Shown piece after piece: positions 36,408-45,004 of a stretch of 64,000 nucleotides of DNA (position 1 is its first letter; each line of letters starts with the position of its first letter). The stretch lies in the NCBI GenBank assembly GCA_910579755.1, contig CAJTVB010000008.1:74079-138078 (forward strand), written 5' to 3'. The position numbers were made by a program, and so were the translations under genes. The notes beneath the pieces were generated by a model. The model had not been told where the DNA came from and searched no databases. It saw only the letters and a list, made by a program, of their open reading frames with translations. The stretch is from an uncultured Acetatifactor sp. Lineage in GTDB: Bacteria > Bacillota > Clostridia > Lachnospirales > Lachnospiraceae.

Positions 36408-37055
36408 ATGGAGTTAAAACCAGATAACGGAGAAGGGATCGACAGCTGGAAAGAAGTGACCCTGATCTACAATGCCGCACTGAGACAGATTCAGACAAGG
36501 ATGGAGATTCTGAATGAGGAGTTTCAGCATGTACATCGATATAATCCGATTGAACATATCAAGTCGAGGATCAAGACGCCCGAGAGCATTGTCAAAAAGC
36601 TGAAGCGGAACGGATACGAATCTACTATTGAAAATATGGTTAAGTACATAAACGATATTGCCGGTATTCGCGTCATTTGCTCTTTTACGTCGGACATATA
36701 CCGGATTGTTGCCATGATCGCGGAGCAAAGGGATATCAAGGTGATCGCCGTGAAGGACTATATTACTTTTCCCAAGGCCAGCGGTTACAAAAGCTACCAT
36801 ATGATCGTGACCGTGCCGGTATATCTCTCGGATCGTACCGTGGATGCCAAGGTGGAGATCCAGATCCGGACGGTCGCCATGGATTTCTGGGCAAGCCTGG
36901 AGCATAAGATTCATTATAAGTTTGAGGGGGATGCGCCGGAGCATATTAAAAGCGAGCTGGTGGAGTGTGCCAAAATGGTCAGTGATCTGGACGCCAGAAT
37001 GCTATCGCTGAATGAAGAAATCCTTGCGATCAGCCGGAAAATGAACAAAGACTAA
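36408..37055 (+). CDS. Small alarmone synthetase (GTP pyrophosphokinase, RelQ/YjbM type)
   Basis: 215 residues with only the RelA/SpoT synthetase domain and no hydrolase or regulatory part, so it makes (p)ppGpp. Visible motifs: IEHIKSRIKTPESIVKKLKR, NDIAGIRVICSF, SGYKSYHMIV and VEIQIRTVAMDFWASLEHKI with the Glu-x-Gln-x-Arg residues of the active site. The start is set at ATG 36408 with AAGGTG in front; the frame is open 81 bases further upstream. An extended -10 (TGTTATGCT) at 36352-36360 could be its promoter. A hairpin follows the gene. Confidence 0.92.
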   Translation: MELKPDNGEGIDSWKEVTLIYNAALRQIQTRMEILNEEFQHVHRYNPIEHIKSRIKTPESIVKKLKRNGYESTIENMVKYINDIAGIRVICSFTSDIYRIVAMIAEQRDIKVIAVKDYITFPKASGYKSYHMIVTVPVYLSDRTVDAKVEIQIRTVAMDFWASLEHKIHYKFEGDAPEHIKSELVECAKMVSDLDARMLSLNEEILAISRKMNKD

Positions 37056-37077
37056 AACAGAAGCTGAAAAGAGGAGT

Positions 37078-37103
37078 GCCCGGATGCCTTTCGGTATCCG
37101 GGC
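37078..37103 (+). terminator. Probable terminator of the alarmone synthetase gene
   Basis: GCCCGGAT and ATCCGGGC pair around a ten-base loop. The T tract is poor (TATTATG), so termination may be partial. Confidence 0.45.
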
Positions 37104-37335
37104 TATTATGAAAAAAAAATCTTGTTTGCTGTAACTCATAAAAGTAATTCTTAATGACAACCATAGTATAGCAATTGTCTGTGAACAAAGTATGAACTCC
37201 CTGTAAAAACTTGGTGAATGTTACAAAAACAAAAAGAAATACATGTAATAATTATGCAGTTTGCATAAAATACCAGTGCTTGAGGGTGCGGTCAGTATCG
37301 TGGCGGGATTCGGGCTTTTTGCTGTCGGAAAAGAA
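37104..37335. other. Gene-free stretch
   Basis: AT-rich spacer with no convincing reading frame on either strand. A 22-codon frame ending at 37344 (AVSIVAGFGLFAVGKELK) looks like a membrane-helix tail but has no context. Several -10-like hexamers occur; only the one at 37359 has a good -35. Confidence 0.4.
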
Positions 37336-37364
37336 TTGAAATAAGCGTGGAATTGTTTTATGAT
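37336..37364 (+). promoter_or_regulatory. Sigma-A promoter of the histidine phosphatase gene
   Basis: TTGAAA, 17 bases, TATGAT. It lies 92 bases before the start codon at 37457. Confidence 0.55.
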
Positions 37365-37456
37365 GTGTGTGGAGTTGTGAAGCGGTTTTGGAGTTCACGA
37401 TAAAAATATACACAGGATGCGCGGGGCAGGAGCGCGGCGTGGAAACAGGAGGTAAT

Positions 37457-38182
37457 ATGCGGCTGATAATCATACGGCATGGAGATCCCGACTATGTGAA
37501 GGACTCATTGACAGAAAAGGGCTGGAGGGAAGCGGAGCTGCTGGCGGAGCGGATTGCAGGACTTGAGGTGAAGCAGTTTTACGTGTCTCCTTTGGGGAGA
37601 GCGAGGGATACGGCGTCTTTGACTTTAAAAAAGATGGGAAGAAGCGCCGTGGAGTGCGACTGGCTCCAGGAATTTCCTCCCCGGATCAACCGTCCGGACA
37701 CTACGGACCGGAAAACCCTGGCCTGGGATTGGATTCCCGGGGACTGGATGGGAGAGGCGCTGTACCGGGACAGAGAACGGTGGGCAGATACGGAGGTCAT
37801 GCGTGAAGGGAATGTAGGAGAAACTTACCGTTATGTGACGGAAAATTTTGACCGGCTGTTGGCAGAGCACGGCTATGTGCGGGACGGCGAATTCTACCGG
37901 GTGGAGAGAGCCAACCGGGACACGCTGGTATTTTTTTGTCATTTCGGGCTGGAGTGCGTGCTTTTGAGCCGGCTGATGAATCTTTCTCCCATGATTCTCT
38001 GGCACCACACCTGTGCCGCTCCTTCCTCTGTCACCACCGTTTACACGGAAGAACGCAGACAGGGAGAGGCCGTTTTCCGGATCAGCAGCTTTGGGGATAC
38101 CTCTCATCTGTATGCCGGAGGGGACGAGCCCTCTTTTTCTGCCCGGTTCTGCGAGACCTTTGACAGCGACGAACGGCACTGA
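37457..38182 (+). CDS. Histidine phosphatase family protein
   Basis: 241 residues, phosphoglycerate-mutase fold. The catalytic RHG is in LIIIRHGDPDY (residues 3-13), FYVSPLGRARDTA holds the second Arg, and the late His is in FFCHFGLE (about residue 156). Members remove phosphate from sugars, nucleotides or proteins; the substrate is unknown here. ATG 37457 has AGGAGG in front. It is a single gene. Confidence 0.88.
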   Translation: MRLIIIRHGDPDYVKDSLTEKGWREAELLAERIAGLEVKQFYVSPLGRARDTASLTLKKMGRSAVECDWLQEFPPRINRPDTTDRKTLAWDWIPGDWMGEALYRDRERWADTEVMREGNVGETYRYVTENFDRLLAEHGYVRDGEFYRVERANRDTLVFFCHFGLECVLLSRLMNLSPMILWHHTCAAPSSVTTVYTEERRQGEAVFRISSFGDTSHLYAGGDEPSFSARFCETFDSDERH

Positions 38183-38271
38183 AGCCTTTCAAATGGAGTA
38201 AATTTTCGGGGCGTATCTGCTTAGATTCCCACAGGCCTTGACTGCCCGTGAAATTTTGTGGCAAGGGTGAT

Positions 38272-38300
38272 TTGACAGGCGGCAGACCATGGAATATAAT
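38272..38300 (+). promoter_or_regulatory. Consensus sigma-A promoter of the SDR gene
   Basis: TTGACA, 17 bases, TATAAT: both hexamers perfect. The start codon is 90 bases downstream, leaving a leader of about 80 bases. Confidence 0.75.
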
Positions 38301-38389
38301 AAAACTGTAACACAAAAATGACCGCAGACCGCATTTTGTGCACCGCGGCTTCGGGCGGCCGTCAAGATCGAAATATCATGGAGGGAACT

Positions 38390-39136
38390 ATGGAGTTAAT
38401 GGACAAGGTTGCGATTGTGACAGGAGGAAGCCGCGGGATCGGGTTCACCACCGTAAAGGCTTTTCTGCAGGAAGGAGCCGCGGTGGTGCTGTGTGCCAGC
38501 CGTCAGGAGACTGCGGACAAGGCCGTGGTGCAGCTGCAGGAGGAGATCCCAGGGGCAAGGGTAGAGGGAATCTGGCCTGACCTTTCCAGTTACGCTTCTG
38601 TAAAAGCCGCTTTTGACAGAGTGGCGCAGGTGTACGGCAGGATCGATATTCTGGTGAACAATGCCGGCGTATCGGAAAGTACGCCTTTTTCGGAATATAC
38701 GGAAGAGACCTTTGACAAGGTTATGGATCTGAATGTAAAAGGCACCTTCAACTGCTCCAGAGCGGTGGTCGAGATTATGGAAAGGCAGGGCGCAGGAGTG
38801 ATTCTGAATACATCCTCCATGGTCAGCATTTCCGGACAGCCCAGCGGTGTGGCCTACCCCACATCGAAATTTGCCGTAAATGGCTTTACCCTTTCGCTGG
38901 CCCGGGAGCTGGGGCCCAAGGGAATTCGTGTAAATGCGGTGGCTCCGGGCATTACCGAGACCGACATGATGAAGGCGGTTCCCAAGGAGGTCATCGAGCC
39001 CATGATCGCCAGGATTCCCCTGCGCCGTCTGGGACAGCCGGAGGACATCGCCAATGCGTTTGTATTTCTGGCATCGGAAAAGGCATCCTATATCTCCGGT
39101 GTGGTGCTGAGCGTGGATGGATTGATGAGGACCTGA
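38390..39136 (+). CDS. SDR-family oxidoreductase (FabG-like)
   Basis: 248 residues, classical short-chain dehydrogenase: TGGSRGIG cofactor motif (about residues 12-19), NNAG (about 90), catalytic Ser in NTSSMVS, the YxxxK pair in AYPTSK, then APGITETDM. It reduces or oxidises a carbonyl/alcohol with NAD(P); the gene neighbourhood gives no hint of substrate. GGAGGGAAC precedes ATG 38390; other in-frame ATGs at 38378 and 38399 are possible. Confidence 0.92.
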   Translation: MELMDKVAIVTGGSRGIGFTTVKAFLQEGAAVVLCASRQETADKAVVQLQEEIPGARVEGIWPDLSSYASVKAAFDRVAQVYGRIDILVNNAGVSESTPFSEYTEETFDKVMDLNVKGTFNCSRAVVEIMERQGAGVILNTSSMVSISGQPSGVAYPTSKFAVNGFTLSLARELGPKGIRVNAVAPGITETDMMKAVPKEVIEPMIARIPLRRLGQPEDIANAFVFLASEKASYISGVVLSVDGLMRT

Positions 39137-39170
39137 GGCGCTGTTTATGAAAACGGATCTGTAATTATTT

Positions 39171-39206
39171 GCGGCATGGCCATTTTGGCTGTGCCGTTTT
39201 TTTCGG
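39171..39206 (+). terminator. Rho-independent terminator of the SDR gene
   Basis: CGGCATGGCC and GGCTGTGCCG pair over ten bases with one or two imperfect pairs, followed by a run of seven T. Confidence 0.65.
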
Positions 39207-39224
39207 TGCGCAAAAAGTTTCCTG

Positions 39225-39253
39225 TTGACAAATCAGAGAGCTTATGGTATTTT
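39225..39253 (+). promoter_or_regulatory. Sigma-A promoter of the padR operon
   Basis: TTGACA, 17 bases, TATTTT. The repeated palindromes begin 12 bases after the -10, so they cover the start of transcription. Confidence 0.65.
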
Positions 39254-39264
39254 GTGTTTACAGA

Positions 39265-39304
39265 CGACATGTCGAGTATCGACATGTCGAATGAAAACAT
39301 GTCG
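39265..39304. promoter_or_regulatory. Three tandem operator-like palindromes (15-base period)
   Basis: CGACATGTCG at 39265-39274 and again at 39280-39289, then AAACATGTCG at 39295-39304 (last copy with two changed bases in the left half). The copies start exactly 15 bases apart. PadR proteins bind ATGT/ACAT-type palindromes near their own promoters, so this is very probably the PadR autoregulatory site. Confidence 0.75.
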
Positions 39305-39370
39305 CCTGTAGACACTGATCATATCATTCTGCCGGCATTTTGAGGCTATAAAAAGACAGGGGGGAGTTGT

Positions 39371-39706
39371 TTGGAGGAAGGCTTACAGAAAAAGTACATT
39401 CCCATGACGGAGACCACTTATTATACGCTTCTTTCGGTGACGGTTCCCAGGCATGGTTATGCTATTATGCAGTACGTGAATGAGCTGACCAAGGGCAGGA
39501 TCGTTCTCGGCACCGGAACTTTGTATACCATGGTAGGCAGGCTGGCGGCAGACAACATGATTGTGACGGTGCCCAACGAGGAAGGCAAAAAGGCCTATCA
39601 GATCACGGAGACAGGAAGAAAACTGCTGGAGCTGGAGACAGTCAGACTGGGAAAGCAGCTGAAGGACGGAAGGCAGATCTTGAATATGGGGGCTGAGGAT
39701 GAATAA
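39371..39706 (+). CDS. PadR-family transcriptional regulator
   Basis: 111 residues, winged helix-turn-helix: TTYYTLLSVTVPRHGYAIMQYV, then GTLYTMVGRLAADNMI and the wing KKAYQITETGRKLLELE. This short PadR type usually represses a neighbouring transporter operon and its own gene and is released by a drug or antimicrobial peptide. The start is TTG 39371 with AGGGGGGAG before it. It overlaps the DUF2812 gene by eight bases, and an ABC exporter follows, as in known PadR/DUF2812/ABC arrangements. Confidence 0.9.
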   Translation: MEEGLQKKYIPMTETTYYTLLSVTVPRHGYAIMQYVNELTKGRIVLGTGTLYTMVGRLAADNMIVTVPNEEGKKAYQITETGRKLLELETVRLGKQLKDGRQILNMGAEDE

Positions 39707-40805
39707 GGAAGAAAGAGGACGAATAAAAAGATGCAAGGCTTTTCTGAGCTTCCAGAAGGAGAGAAAATGGCTGGAGGAAATGGCCCTTCAGGGCTGGTTC
39801 CTGGAAAATATATCGATGGGAATGATCTATACCTTCAGAAGAGGGGAGCCAAAACATCTGTTGTATGGTATTGATCGGTTCTGCCTGCCGAAAAAGCCTG
39901 ATCTGGAAGAAATACGCCATAAGGAAATTTTTATGGAGATGGCCCGGGAGCTGGGATGGCAGGAGGTCACTCATGACGAGGATATGACATACTACTTTTC
40001 CAAGGAATATGAGGAGGGCGGCATCAATGAGCTGCACAATGATCGGGAATCCCGCGGCTACAGAGCGGCCAAATTCAGGAGATATGCTCATAATCATGCA
40101 AAAAAGCTGGTGGTTCAGATATTTGTTGTTTTGCTGGTGGATCTTGCCATAAAGTCTCTGCTGGGACTCTGGGGGAAGCCCAGCCTTATATGGTACGAAT
40201 GGTTTGCTTTGATTTATGCAGTCGTATGCAGCGCGGCGGCGCTGGGATATTGGAAACTGGGCTTTCGGACGGAAAAGGAATTGTCCATGACCGGGCAGGA
40301 ATGGGAGGAAAGCAGGGATCCTGCTTTTCATAAAACAATGTGGAAGCTGATTTTGACCAACAGAGGGCTGAATCGGTTTCTGGGAAAGCAGGCCGGCCAG
40401 GGATGGGTTCTGACGGCGGTTACGCCCCTGCGGTATTTCTTTGTGAAAGACCAAAGCAAAAACCAGATTTATACCATGGACAGCAAAAGTCTGGTGAATA
40501 AGCGTCTGAAGGCCCAGAGCAGGAAACAGATCGGCGACGGCAAGGACTGGAGCGGAATCAACAGCGACTGGGAGCTGCAGAGCGTCAGGGATGCCCAGGA
40601 GAAGGGCTGGATCTTCGTCTGTGCCCTGGAAAACAGAGCCGTCATTTATCGGGGGGAGGCCGGGCAGGCAGAGCCTCTGAATGATCCCAGATATGACAAC
40701 AGCCTGCGCTGGGTGTCCCTGATCGGGGAATACGGCTTCTATATGCTGTTAAGCGCCATTGCAGGAGGCATTGTGGGATTTATCATAGGGTATTTGGAAA
40801 AATAG
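39699..40805 (+). CDS. DUF2812 domain membrane-associated protein
   Basis: 368 residues. The DUF2812 signature is near the start (EERKWLEEMALQGWFLENIS, then YTFRRGEPKHLLYGID) and seems to recur in degenerate form near residues 195-260. Hydrophobic pairs around 130-175 and a C-terminal segment (YGFYMLLSAIAGGIVGFIIG) suggest membrane insertion. The function is unknown; such proteins go with PadR regulators and are thought to take part in sensing or regulation. ATGAATAA overlap with padR implies coupling. Confidence 0.85.
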   Translation: MNKEERGRIKRCKAFLSFQKERKWLEEMALQGWFLENISMGMIYTFRRGEPKHLLYGIDRFCLPKKPDLEEIRHKEIFMEMARELGWQEVTHDEDMTYYFSKEYEEGGINELHNDRESRGYRAAKFRRYAHNHAKKLVVQIFVVLLVDLAIKSLLGLWGKPSLIWYEWFALIYAVVCSAAALGYWKLGFRTEKELSMTGQEWEESRDPAFHKTMWKLILTNRGLNRFLGKQAGQGWVLTAVTPLRYFFVKDQSKNQIYTMDSKSLVNKRLKAQSRKQIGDGKDWSGINSDWELQSVRDAQEKGWIFVCALENRAVIYRGEAGQAEPLNDPRYDNSLRWVSLIGEYGFYMLLSAIAGGIVGFIIGYLEK

Positions 40806-40916
40806 CACAAACGGTTTACACTGTACTGAGCTTTGGAGCTGCAGTATAATTCATATTCAGATACCATTGTTCCATTTATGGATATTCATAGATCATTGGT
40901 AAAGAGGAGGAGTAAA

Positions 40917-41834
40917 ATGAAACTGGAGGTAAAGAACATCCGCAAAAGCTTTGGAGAGAAGGAAGTGCTCCATGGCGTAAGCTTTCAGGTGGAGAGCGGC
41001 AGGGCGCTGGGACTGCTGGGCAGGAACGGCGCAGGAAAAACCACCACCATCCGCATTCTGATGGATGTATTTCACGCAAACAGCGGCGAGATCCTGTTGG
41101 ACGAGAAAAAATTTGTGCCGTCGAAACACAGGATCGGTTACCTGCCGGAGGAAAGAGGGCTTTACCCTAAGCGCACCGTTTTGGATCAGATGATTTTTCT
41201 GGCCAGACTGCGGGGGATGAACACCGGCGAGGCCAGGGAGAATGCAAAAAAATGGCTGGCCAGGCTGGAGGTGTCGGAGTATGAAACGCGGAAGCTGGAG
41301 ACTCTGTCCAAGGGTAATCAGCAGAAGGTGCAGCTGGCGGCCACGCTGGTGACCAATCCGGATATCGTGATTCTGGATGAGCCCTTCAGCGGGCTGGATC
41401 CGGTGAACTCCCAGATCCTGAAGGATGTAGTGAACGAATTGATCGCGGACAGACGGCTGGTGATCTTCTCCAGTCATCAAATGAGCTATGTGGAGGAATT
41501 CTGTGACAACATCGCCATTATCAACCAGGGCGAGGTGGTTCTGGCCGGAGAACTGCGGGAGATCAAAAAGGATTACGGCAGAAACCGTCTGATGCTTTCC
41601 GCAGAGAATTATGACCAGAATCGTCTGGCGGAAAAGGTGGAGAAGGAGTTTGGAGATTTGGTTTCCATTTCGGGCAGAAAGAAGGAGTTTCTGATTCTGG
41701 AGCTTACGGAAAAGGGCAGCAGGCGGAAGGTGATGGAGAGGCTGGCGGGCTCCGACATTGAGGTAGAGCGTTTCGGCGGCTATGCACCGTCCCTGAATGA
41801 TATATTTGTGGCAAAGGTTGGTGAGGAAGAATGA
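40917..41834 (+). CDS. ABC transporter ATP-binding protein (NatA-like)
   Basis: 305 residues. Walker A GRNGAGKTTT (about residues 38-47), signature LSKGNQQK (about 131-138), Walker B IVILDEPFSGLD and the His switch in FSSHQ are intact. The C-terminal extension of about 70 residues is typical of NatA/drug-export ATPases. ATG 40917 has GAGGAGGAG upstream. It overlaps the permease gene by four bases (ATGA), giving an exporter probably controlled by the PadR protein. A -10-like TATAAT at 40845 could add a second promoter. Confidence 0.92.
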   Translation: MKLEVKNIRKSFGEKEVLHGVSFQVESGRALGLLGRNGAGKTTTIRILMDVFHANSGEILLDEKKFVPSKHRIGYLPEERGLYPKRTVLDQMIFLARLRGMNTGEARENAKKWLARLEVSEYETRKLETLSKGNQQKVQLAATLVTNPDIVILDEPFSGLDPVNSQILKDVVNELIADRRLVIFSSHQMSYVEEFCDNIAIINQGEVVLAGELREIKKDYGRNRLMLSAENYDQNRLAEKVEKEFGDLVSISGRKKEFLILELTEKGSRRKVMERLAGSDIEVERFGGYAPSLNDIFVAKVGEEE

Positions 41835-43102
41835 AAAAGATTGGTATTGTCTTAAGATATGAGCTGAAGGAGTATCTGGAAAGTAAGGGCTTCGTGGCCT
41901 TTACCATTGTTCTGGCGCTGGTGGGAGCCGCGCTGCTGTTCCTGCCCCGGTTTATTGACATGTCGGATTTTACGGGAGTGCAGGTTATCGGCGGAAAACA
42001 GCAGGGAGACGGCCAGGGAGAATCAGGAGAAGCCGGCCAGACCGGGGAAAAGGAGCTTTATCTGTATTATGATCAGGCGGGCGTGGTCCGGGAGGAGCTG
42101 CTGGGTCAGATCTTCTACGGAACGGACTGGAGGCAGGCGGAGAGCCGGGAGGCTTTGACAGCGGCCGTGGAGGCTCAGGAGGCGGAAGCCGGTTTTGTGG
42201 TTACCGGACCTGTGGAGTACGAGTACTATGTGTTTAACAAGAGCATGTCCGACAGCAACACAGCTATGTTCGATCAGGCCATGAAGCTATTTTACCGGAT
42301 GGATTATTGTGCAGCAAACAATATAGATCTGAACGAGATTACAGCCATGTACGATGTTCCCATCACTGTCAGCGAGCGGATTCTGAACAAGGATTCCGGC
42401 AGCAATTATTGGTATTGCTATTTCCTGGTGATCATCGTGTTTATGCTCATCATAATGTACGGCCAGATGATTGCCGTAGCTGTTACTAACGAAAAGAGCA
42501 ACAGAGCGATAGAGGTTCTGGTCACCAGCACCACGCCCAACAGCCTGCTTTTCGGCAAGGTGATCGCCGGCGCCATCAGCGGTCTGGTTCAGACTGGCCT
42601 GGTCATGGGGGCTGTGCTGATCTCTTATCAGGTGAACCGGGAGCAGTGGGGCGGCATGCTGGATATGTTCCTCCATATTCCAGGAGATGTGCTGCTGAGC
42701 TTTGCCTTCTTCGGACTGGGCGGCTATCTGTTCTATGGATTCCTGTACGGGGCCATGGGAGCGCTGGTCAGCAAGACCGAGGATGTGAGCAAGAGCTCCG
42801 GCGGACTTCAGGTGGTGATCATGGTAGTTTATTTCTTCTCACTGCTCCAGCTGATGAATATTGACGGACCTGTCATCAAGGTGCTGTCCTTCCTTCCGGT
42901 GAGCTCCTACAGCACCATGTTTGCCCGGATTGCCATGGGAACCGTGGCTCCCTGGGAGGTTGTGGTATCCTTCCTGATCCTGGCGGCATCCATTGTGGGA
43001 ACCGGTGTGCTGGGCGCCAGGCTTTACCGGATGGGTACTCTTCGTTATGGCAATCCCATCAAGCTGAGCACGGCGTTGAAGGATTTGAAAAAAAGTGAAT
43101 AA
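41831..43102 (+). CDS. ABC-2 type permease (NatB-like)
   Basis: 423 residues. One membrane segment near residues 22-42, an extracytoplasmic domain of about 150 residues, then five membrane segments from about 195 onward (YCYFLVIIVFMLIIMYGQMI, with NEKSNRAIEVLVTS after it). This is the NatB/YhaP arrangement used for export of ions, lipids or antimicrobial compounds. It pairs with the ATPase just upstream. Confidence 0.9.
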   Translation: MKKIGIVLRYELKEYLESKGFVAFTIVLALVGAALLFLPRFIDMSDFTGVQVIGGKQQGDGQGESGEAGQTGEKELYLYYDQAGVVREELLGQIFYGTDWRQAESREALTAAVEAQEAEAGFVVTGPVEYEYYVFNKSMSDSNTAMFDQAMKLFYRMDYCAANNIDLNEITAMYDVPITVSERILNKDSGSNYWYCYFLVIIVFMLIIMYGQMIAVAVTNEKSNRAIEVLVTSTTPNSLLFGKVIAGAISGLVQTGLVMGAVLISYQVNREQWGGMLDMFLHIPGDVLLSFAFFGLGGYLFYGFLYGAMGALVSKTEDVSKSSGGLQVVIMVVYFFSLLQLMNIDGPVIKVLSFLPVSSYSTMFARIAMGTVAPWEVVVSFLILAASIVGTGVLGARLYRMGTLRYGNPIKLSTALKDLKKSE

Positions 43103-43128
43103 GGTAATGTGATATAGACAAACACAGG

Positions 43129-43180
43129 GTCCCTCTCTTTGCGTATTCTTTATATATGAAGAGCAAAGAGAGGGACTTTT
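43129..43180 (+). terminator. Long hairpin: terminator of the exporter operon overlapping the protease ribosome binding site
   Basis: GTCCCTCTCTTTGC (43129-43142) and GCAAAGAGAGGGAC (43163-43176) are perfect 14-base inverted copies with TTTT after the second arm. The AGAGGG used as ribosome binding site by the protease (ATG 43184) lies in the second arm, so the same structure can stop read-through and hide the binding site. Confidence 0.75.
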
Positions 43181-43183
43181 GAT

Positions 43184-44884
43184 ATGGACTGCCGCACACA
43201 GATTCTTTCCAATGATTATTTTGATGTGATTACGGATTTCTCCCTTCAGGCAGACGTGAAGGAGCCGTGCGCTGCCATCATTGAAAATCAGTTTCGTATA
43301 TTTTATTATGACAGGAGCATTGTGGGAAATACCAACGAATATTTTTTTCAATTCAGAAATGTACCCAAGCTGTACGGGCTGATGCAGGAGGGCGGAATGC
43401 TTGCGGGAGGCTTTGACCCCAACAGTCTCATTGCCAGCGGAATCACACAAATCCAGCGGGAGCCTCTGGCACTTACGGGAAGGGGTGTTATCATTTGCGT
43501 TATAGATACAGGAATCGATTACACCAATCCGGCGTTCCGAAATCCAGACGGCACCAGCCGGATCCTGGCCATATGGGATCAGACCATACAGGAGGGAAGT
43601 CCTCCAGAGGGCTTTCAGTATGGAACGGAGTACACGAAAGAGGCGATTGACAGGGCCCTGGAGGCTGAGGATGCTTATTCCGTCGTACCCAGCCGGGATG
43701 AGAACGGCCATGGAAGTATGATGGCGGGAGTGGCGGCAGGCAGCCGTGTCAGCGGGGGGCTGACCTACCAGGGAGCGGCTCCGGATGCGGATATTGTGGT
43801 GGTGAGGCTGAAGGAATGTAAGCAGTATCTGCGGGATTTTTACATGGTTCCGGAAAAGGTGCCGGCCTATCAGGAAAATGATATTATGCTGGCTGTCCAG
43901 TATGCGGACGGGTTTGCCGTACCCTTCCAGAAGCCGGTGGTGATTTGTCTCGGGCTGGGTACAAGCTATGGGGATCATGCAGGAACGGCGCCTCTTGCCC
44001 GGTATCTGGACCTGGTGGCGGTAAAGCGCAGCCGGGCGGTGGTACTGCCGGGCGGGAATGAGGGGAATGCCCTCCATCATTATCAGGGAAGGCTGGGAGA
44101 TCGAAACGGGGACAGTATTTCGGTGGAGATCAGGGTGGAGGCGGGAAACGACGGATTTATCATGGAATTGTGGGGAAGTATTCCGGATGCCTATACGGTT
44201 TCCGTCCGATCTCCGGGGGGTGAGACCATTCCCCGTATCCGCCTGGGGGTAAGGGAGAGCATTACCTACAGCTTTGTATACGAGCGCACCAGGGTGACCA
44301 TCGCGGGTACCCTGGCGGACCCGGTTTCCGGAGAGGAGCTGATTCTGCTTCGGCTGCAGGATCCCACACCGGGGATCTGGACCTTTCAGGTGAGCGCGGT
44401 GGGGGATATTCACAACGGAGTGTTTCATGTGTGGCTTCCCATCTCCCAATTCCTCAGCGCCCCCGCATATTTTCTGGAGCCCTCTCCTTATGTGACCATG
44501 ACGGATCCTTCTTTTGCCAAAAACGCCATCAGCGTTTCCACCTATGACTCCGACAACAACAGCTTTTATATTAATTCCGGGAGAGGATTTTCCAGAACCG
44601 GAGACATTAAGCCGGACCTGGCCGCTCCCGGTGTAAATGTATCCACCATCCGGGGAAAGGCTTCCGGAAGCTCCCTGGCGGCGGCCATTACCGCCGGAGC
44701 GGCAGCCCAGTTCCTGCAGTGGGCCGTGGTGGAAGAGAACAATATTGTGGTGGAGAGCCGGGGAATCAAAAATTATCTGATCCGCGGGGCATCCCGGTCC
44801 TTTGACATCTCCTACCCCAGCCGGGAGTGGGGATATGGCAGGCTGAATATGGTGGGAACTTTTGATGCGCTGATCGGAGTCTGA
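43184..44884 (+). CDS. Subtilisin-like serine protease (S8), possibly Csp-like
   Basis: 566 residues, no signal peptide. Catalytic Asp108 in CVIDTGIDY, His176 in ENGHGSMMAG (HGTHVAG in most subtilisins), the oxyanion Asn in LPGGNEGN and Ser497 in SGSSLAAAITAG (GTSMAAPHVAG in most) are all present, so it should be active. An insertion of about 140 residues between Asn and Ser forms a beta-rich domain. The size, layout and lack of secretion signal resemble the clostridial Csp germination proteases and bacillopeptidase-like spore proteases. A SleB-type hydrolase gene follows, which supports a spore role, but this is inference. Confidence 0.85.
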   Translation: MDCRTQILSNDYFDVITDFSLQADVKEPCAAIIENQFRIFYYDRSIVGNTNEYFFQFRNVPKLYGLMQEGGMLAGGFDPNSLIASGITQIQREPLALTGRGVIICVIDTGIDYTNPAFRNPDGTSRILAIWDQTIQEGSPPEGFQYGTEYTKEAIDRALEAEDAYSVVPSRDENGHGSMMAGVAAGSRVSGGLTYQGAAPDADIVVVRLKECKQYLRDFYMVPEKVPAYQENDIMLAVQYADGFAVPFQKPVVICLGLGTSYGDHAGTAPLARYLDLVAVKRSRAVVLPGGNEGNALHHYQGRLGDRNGDSISVEIRVEAGNDGFIMELWGSIPDAYTVSVRSPGGETIPRIRLGVRESITYSFVYERTRVTIAGTLADPVSGEELILLRLQDPTPGIWTFQVSAVGDIHNGVFHVWLPISQFLSAPAYFLEPSPYVTMTDPSFAKNAISVSTYDSDNNSFYINSGRGFSRTGDIKPDLAAPGVNVSTIRGKASGSSLAAAITAGAAAQFLQWAVVEENNIVVESRGIKNYLIRGASRSFDISYPSREWGYGRLNMVGTFDALIGV

Positions 44885-44891
44885 GGGTGGC

Positions 44892-44920
44892 TTGACAAAG
44901 AGAACGACTTCTGTTAAGAT
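44892..44920 (+). promoter_or_regulatory. Sigma-A promoter of the SleB-type gene
   Basis: TTGACA, 17 bases, TAAGAT. The leader to the start codon at 45005 is about 80 bases. Confidence 0.7.
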
Positions 44921-45004
44921 ATTTTCTGTAACAAATTTAACAACTTTGTAATAAGTTTATGAAGAAATGGAATAAAATGAATCAGTTGTTTGGAGGTGAG
45001 GAAA

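Noticed and set aside
37276..37344. 22-codon frame resembling a membrane helix tail
   Set aside because: Too short, no start context or neighbours to support a gene remnant.
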